Assembly (NCBI GenBank): GCA_964610205.1
Contig: CAZSVI010000027.1
Coordinates: 1 to 33,582, forward strand
Origin: CAZSVI01 sp964610205
GTDB lineage: Bacteria; Bacillota; Clostridia; DSM-8532
DNA length: 33,582 bases
Direction: 5' to 3'
Position 1 is the stretch's first letter. Every line of letters begins with the position of its first letter. Below are positions 31,181 through 33,582 of the stretch, in pieces. The position numbers and the translations under genes were made by a program. The notes beneath the pieces are model-generated. The model did not search any database and was not told where the DNA came from. It saw only the letters and a list, made by a program, of their open reading frames with translations.

Positions 31181-31761
31181 TGAAAGAGATCATTATAATA
31201 GCTCTGGGTGCCATACTGGTTGAAAATTTTGTTCTGACAAAGTTTTTAGGGATATGTCCTTTCCTCGGAGTGTCGAAGAAACTGTCTACGGCACTGGGAA
31301 TGGGCGGTGCGGTTATGTTTGTTATGACACTGTCATCGGCTGTAACATGGACAGTATTTGAGTATATGCTGAAGCCCAACCATTTGGGTTATCTTCAGAC
31401 AATAGCCTTCATACTTGTTATCGCGGCTTTGGTTCAGTTTGTTGAAATAATACTTAAACGGTTCCTGCCGCCTCTGTATAAAGCTTTAGGTATTTACTTG
31501 CCGTTGATTACCACAAACTGTGCGGTTTTGGGCGCGGCCCTTTTAAATGTGGACAGGGATTACAGCTTTGCTAAAGCCGTTACCTTCGGACTATCGGCAG
31601 GTATTGGATTTACATTGGCGCTGATCCTGTTCTCAGGGATAAGAGAAAAAATGGAAACCAGTGATATTCCGGCTGCCTTCAGGGGCCTTCCCATAACGCT
31701 GATCGCTGCGGCGCTGATATCTGTTGCTTTTATAGGATTCCAGGGGTTGTTTGGAATCTAG
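31180..31761 (+). CDS. rnfA: Rnf complex subunit RnfA
   Basis: This is a 193-residue integral membrane protein of the RnfA/NqrE type, with six helices. Conserved segments are ENFVLTKFLGICPFLGVSK, LPLITTNCAVLGAALLN and SAGIGFTLALILFSGIRE. It pairs with RnfE in the membrane core of Rnf. It overlaps the rnfE stop by one base, after GGAGGTGAGCGGTA. Its stop codon lies inside a 7-bp hairpin. A 208-bp spacer then separates it from rnfB, where the genes usually abut. Confidence 0.96.
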   Translation: MKEIIIIALGAILVENFVLTKFLGICPFLGVSKKLSTALGMGGAVMFVMTLSSAVTWTVFEYMLKPNHLGYLQTIAFILVIAALVQFVEIILKRFLPPLYKALGIYLPLITTNCAVLGAALLNVDRDYSFAKAVTFGLSAGIGFTLALILFSGIREKMETSDIPAAFRGLPITLIAAALISVAFIGFQGLFGI

Positions 31762-31775
31762 GAGCACACTCCTAG
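31758..31775 (+). repeat. Short hairpin at the rnfA stop codon
   Basis: CTAGGAG and CTCCTAG pair perfectly around CACA, and the first arm includes the rnfA stop. No T-run follows. It may affect mRNA processing or read-through into rnfB. Confidence 0.7.
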
Positions 31776-31930
31776 TACTCTGTCACCCCTGATTTTAAAT
31801 TATCGACGGTTAAGTTTCCGTATGACTGCGCTTTCGTCATTCACAATACATTGAGTATTCCTCAATCCCCCGCCTTGTCCTGCGAAAATTTCCCTTGCCG
31901 GATATACAGGTTTTAAGGTTGACAGAGTAC
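31775..31930. mobile_element. MITE-like 156-bp element with 11-bp terminal inverted repeats
   Basis: GTACTCTGTCA at the left end and TGACAGAGTAC at the right end are perfect inverted repeats. The interior has no gene but carries smaller stems, such as TTGAG...CTCAA and ATGAC...GTCAT. It fills most of the rnfA-rnfB spacer. No clear target-site duplication was found, so a mobile origin is inferred from structure; a structured RNA is the alternative. Confidence 0.5.
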
Positions 31931-31975
31931 CAGGATGGATTGAAAATGACTAAACGTTTGAGATGAGGTGTGTTT

Positions 31976-32776
31976 ATGACAGAGATTGGAATTCCTGTGT
32001 TAATAATATCTGGATTAGGGCTTTTTTTTGGCTTGGCTCTATCCTACGCTTCAAAAAAGTTTGCCGTGAAGGTGGATGAGAGGGTTGAGAGGGTGCGTGA
32101 GGCTCTCCCGGGAGCAAATTGCGGAGCTTGCGGTTTCAGCGGATGCGATCAGTATGCGGAGGCAGTTGCTGAAGGAACGGCGGGAATACATCTGTGTCCG
32201 GTAGGCGGGGAAAGTATTATCACGCAAATAAGCAATATCATGGGAATCGAAGCTTCCTCATGCGAAAAGCAGGTGGCTCGTGTAATGTGTCATGGAAGCT
32301 GGGATAAGGTTTTTATCAAATTTGACTACGATGGTATTATTGATTGCCGTTCAGCCGCCACAATGTCAGGAGGCCCTTCGGCATGCGTATATGGCTGTGT
32401 TGGGATGGGAAGCTGTATGAGGGTTTGTCCCTTTGGAGCGATAGTTGTGGAAAACGGCCTTGCCCGAGTTCTTGAAAATAAATGCGGCGGCTGCGGTAAA
32501 TGTGTACTGGAATGCCCGAAAGAAATCATAAAACTGGTTCCCGCAAGGTCTCAATATTCCGTTCTGTGCAGCAACCATGAAAAAGGCGCCGTAGCGCGGA
32601 AAAACTGCAAGGTTGCCTGTATTGGGTGCCAGAAGTGCGTAAAGGCATGCCCGGCAGGGGCTATTTCAATGAATAACAACTGTGCCGAAATAGATCCGGC
32701 CAAGTGTGAAAACTGCGGCAAATGTATTGAAGCATGCCCGACCGGAGCCATATCAAAATTCACAGGACATATGTAA
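31976..32776 (+). CDS. rnfB: Rnf complex subunit RnfB
   Basis: RnfB is the cytoplasmic-facing iron-sulfur subunit that receives electrons from reduced ferredoxin. ATG 31976 has GATGAGG seven bases before it; GTG 31970 is too close. The 266 residues begin with one transmembrane helix. A CGACGFSGC-type cluster motif follows. After it come four ferredoxin-like [4Fe-4S] motifs: a variant one ending SCMRVCPFGA, then CGGCGKCVLECP, CIGCQKCVKACP and CENCGKCIEACP. It completes the Rnf set and is followed immediately by an intrinsic terminator, so the operon ends here. Confidence 0.96.
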   Translation: MTEIGIPVLIISGLGLFFGLALSYASKKFAVKVDERVERVREALPGANCGACGFSGCDQYAEAVAEGTAGIHLCPVGGESIITQISNIMGIEASSCEKQVARVMCHGSWDKVFIKFDYDGIIDCRSAATMSGGPSACVYGCVGMGSCMRVCPFGAIVVENGLARVLENKCGGCGKCVLECPKEIIKLVPARSQYSVLCSNHEKGAVARKNCKVACIGCQKCVKACPAGAISMNNNCAEIDPAKCENCGKCIEACPTGAISKFTGHM

Positions 32777-32803
32777 AGGCGGGTTTTTATCCCCGCCTTT
32801 TCT
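32775..32803 (+). terminator. Intrinsic terminator of the rnf operon
   Basis: AAAGGCGGG and CCCGCCTTT form a perfect 9-bp stem with a short T-rich loop, followed by TTC. It overlaps the rnfB stop codon and the 3' end of the convergent antitoxin pseudogene. Confidence 0.85.
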
Positions 32804-33024
32804 TCGAAAGAAGGCTGGAAGGTGCTTCATCAAGTTTTAGCTTTATATCATCTGTTAATTCTGCATATTTTTCTAAACTTAAAACTACCATTGTACCATA
32901 ACCATTTTGGGTTAAATAAACTGGTTGTCTCTCTTTAACAACAGTATTTTAGATTTCTGGGAATTTGTTTCTCAAATCTGAAACATTTACTAAATTTTTT
33001 ACAACGGAGGTATTTATTGTGGAA
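32787..33024 (-). pseudogene. Broken Phd/YefM-family antitoxin
   Basis: On the minus strand the frame reads NLVNVSDLRNKFPEI, stop, NTVVKERQPVYLTQNG, then MVVLSLEKYAEL and a tail ending at TAA 32789-32787. This is a typical Phd/YefM antitoxin of about 75 residues, but TAA at 32951-32949 interrupts it. There is no normal start codon where one is expected (an ATA sits there). No toxin gene is adjacent. Its upstream end overlaps the start of the TSCPD gene. It is best read as a dead remnant. Confidence 0.75.
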
Positions 33025-33273
33025 TCATTTACTTATATAACAAAAGGCGTATGCTCAAAAGAAATTTACATATCTATTGATAACGGAGTTCTCACTCATG
33101 TTTCGTTTAAATCGGGCTGCGACGGAAATTTACAGGGTATCGGCAGATTGGTTGAAGGCATGCCTGTTGGTGTTGTTATTAAAAAGCTTGAAGGCATAAA
33201 CTGTAAACAAAAAGGCACCTCGTGCCCTGATCAGCTTACAAAGGCTTTAAAAGAGTACATTTCAGGGAAATAA
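33019..33273 (+). CDS. Small TSCPD-domain protein
   Basis: GTG 33019 has GGAGG eight bases upstream and gives 84 residues; an earlier ATG at 32965 would start inside the old antitoxin region. The C-terminal GTSCPDQLTKAL carries the TSCPD signature, and VCSKEIYISIDNG and FKSGCDGNLQGI fit the short stand-alone TSCPD family of clostridia (TIGR03905-like). Related domains occur at the end of some ribonucleotide reductases. The function of the free-standing form is not known. Conserved Cys residues suggest metal binding. It appears to be transcribed alone. Confidence 0.88.
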   Translation: MESFTYITKGVCSKEIYISIDNGVLTHVSFKSGCDGNLQGIGRLVEGMPVGVVIKKLEGINCKQKGTSCPDQLTKALKEYISGK

Positions 33274-33404
33274 ACAAATATTTGTGGATATGATATTGTT
33301 TTCTTATTGATATATTTATTACAGTGGGATTAATAGCAGTGATTTTTTAATTACCCGGAAATATATCCTATATTAACATAAATACATACCGGGGCAAAGC
33401 CGCA

Positions 33405-33439
33405 AGAATTCAGAACCCAGAATTCAGTATTCAGAATTT
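33405..33439. repeat. Degenerate heptamer array (AGAATTC-type x5)
   Basis: Five consecutive 7-base units: AGAATTC, AGAACCC, AGAATTC, AGTATTC, AGAATTT. It has the same period and a similar AGA-start as the array at 22701. The 33274-33404 interval before it shows no gene. Confidence 0.85.
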
Positions 33440-33440
33440 A

Positions 33441-33582
33441 AAACACTCTGACGCATCGATAAGAAAATCTATTTTCCCTGATGCATCTGAAGACGATAAA
33501 AAAACAAGAAATAAGATGACCAGAATTCTAGCAAAGATGAAGGCATTTGGTTTGATTTCAAAAATCCCTCGCTCCTTCAGAT
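33441..33582 (+). pseudogene. Incomplete winged-helix-like gene fragment running off the window
   Basis: An open frame without a start reads SDASIRKSIFPDASEDDKK, then RILAKMKAFGLISKIPRSFR at the window end. The GLIxKIPxxxR pattern resembles the C-terminal winged-helix part of an uncharacterised transposon-associated protein family. The N-terminal part is replaced by the heptamer array, so it is probably a truncated remnant. Confidence 0.4.

Overview
The window looks like chromosome from an anaerobic, endospore-forming member of the Clostridia. This is inferred from AT-rich sequence, purine-rich Shine-Dalgarno sites, frequent TTG/GTG starts, a gerA-type germinant receptor operon and a complete Rnf operon. 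A relative of the cellulolytic cluster III clostridia is plausible but not proven. A run of Ns at 12045-12054 shows that this is a draft scaffold. No tRNA, rRNA or CRISPR array was seen.

Region 1 (1-11.4 kb) is a cell-surface / polymorphic-toxin locus. It holds an RCC1 beta-propeller protein (12 repeats plus a C-terminal beta-sandwich-like domain), then a giant subtilisin-subtilisin-RHS/YD-repeat protein split by one in-frame TAG, a C-terminal toxin tip, and a candidate immunity gene. Of the two subtilisin domains, the first keeps its catalytic triad and the second has lost the serine.

Region 2 (11.4-18.2 kb) is a patchwork of decayed and unrelated genes. It contains RHS scraps, a flavodoxin-like gene crossing the N gap, and a coiled-coil gene broken by TAA that carries the same C-terminal domain as the RCC1 protein. 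It also contains a phage-tail-like gene, a divergent AraC regulator / URO-D-like enzyme pair, a Phd antitoxin fused to a truncated Uma2-like segment, and a glycosidase scrap.

Region 3 (18.2-22.0 kb, minus strand) is a gerKA-gerKB-gerKC type operon. gerKB appears to use AUA as its start codon.

Region 4 (22.0-22.9 kb) is a relic-rich spacer. It holds a decayed copy of the coiled-coil gene, a 71-bp RHS fossil and a good sigma-A-like promoter. Nine heptamer repeats begin at that promoter's predicted transcription start.

Region 5 (22.9-32.8 kb) is the bioenergetic core. A four-gene complex resembles the membrane arm and catalytic module of Ech/complex I, but both NiFe-ligand cysteine pairs are gone, no ferredoxin subunit is present, and the antiporter subunit lacks its usual charged residues. 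It is followed directly by rnfCDGEA, a 208-bp spacer bounded in part by inverted repeats, and rnfB. This Ehr-like complex beside Rnf is the best candidate in the window for an undescribed system.

Region 6 (32.8-33.6 kb) contains a terminator, a broken Phd/YefM antitoxin, a small TSCPD-domain protein, a second heptamer array and an incomplete gene fragment running off the end.
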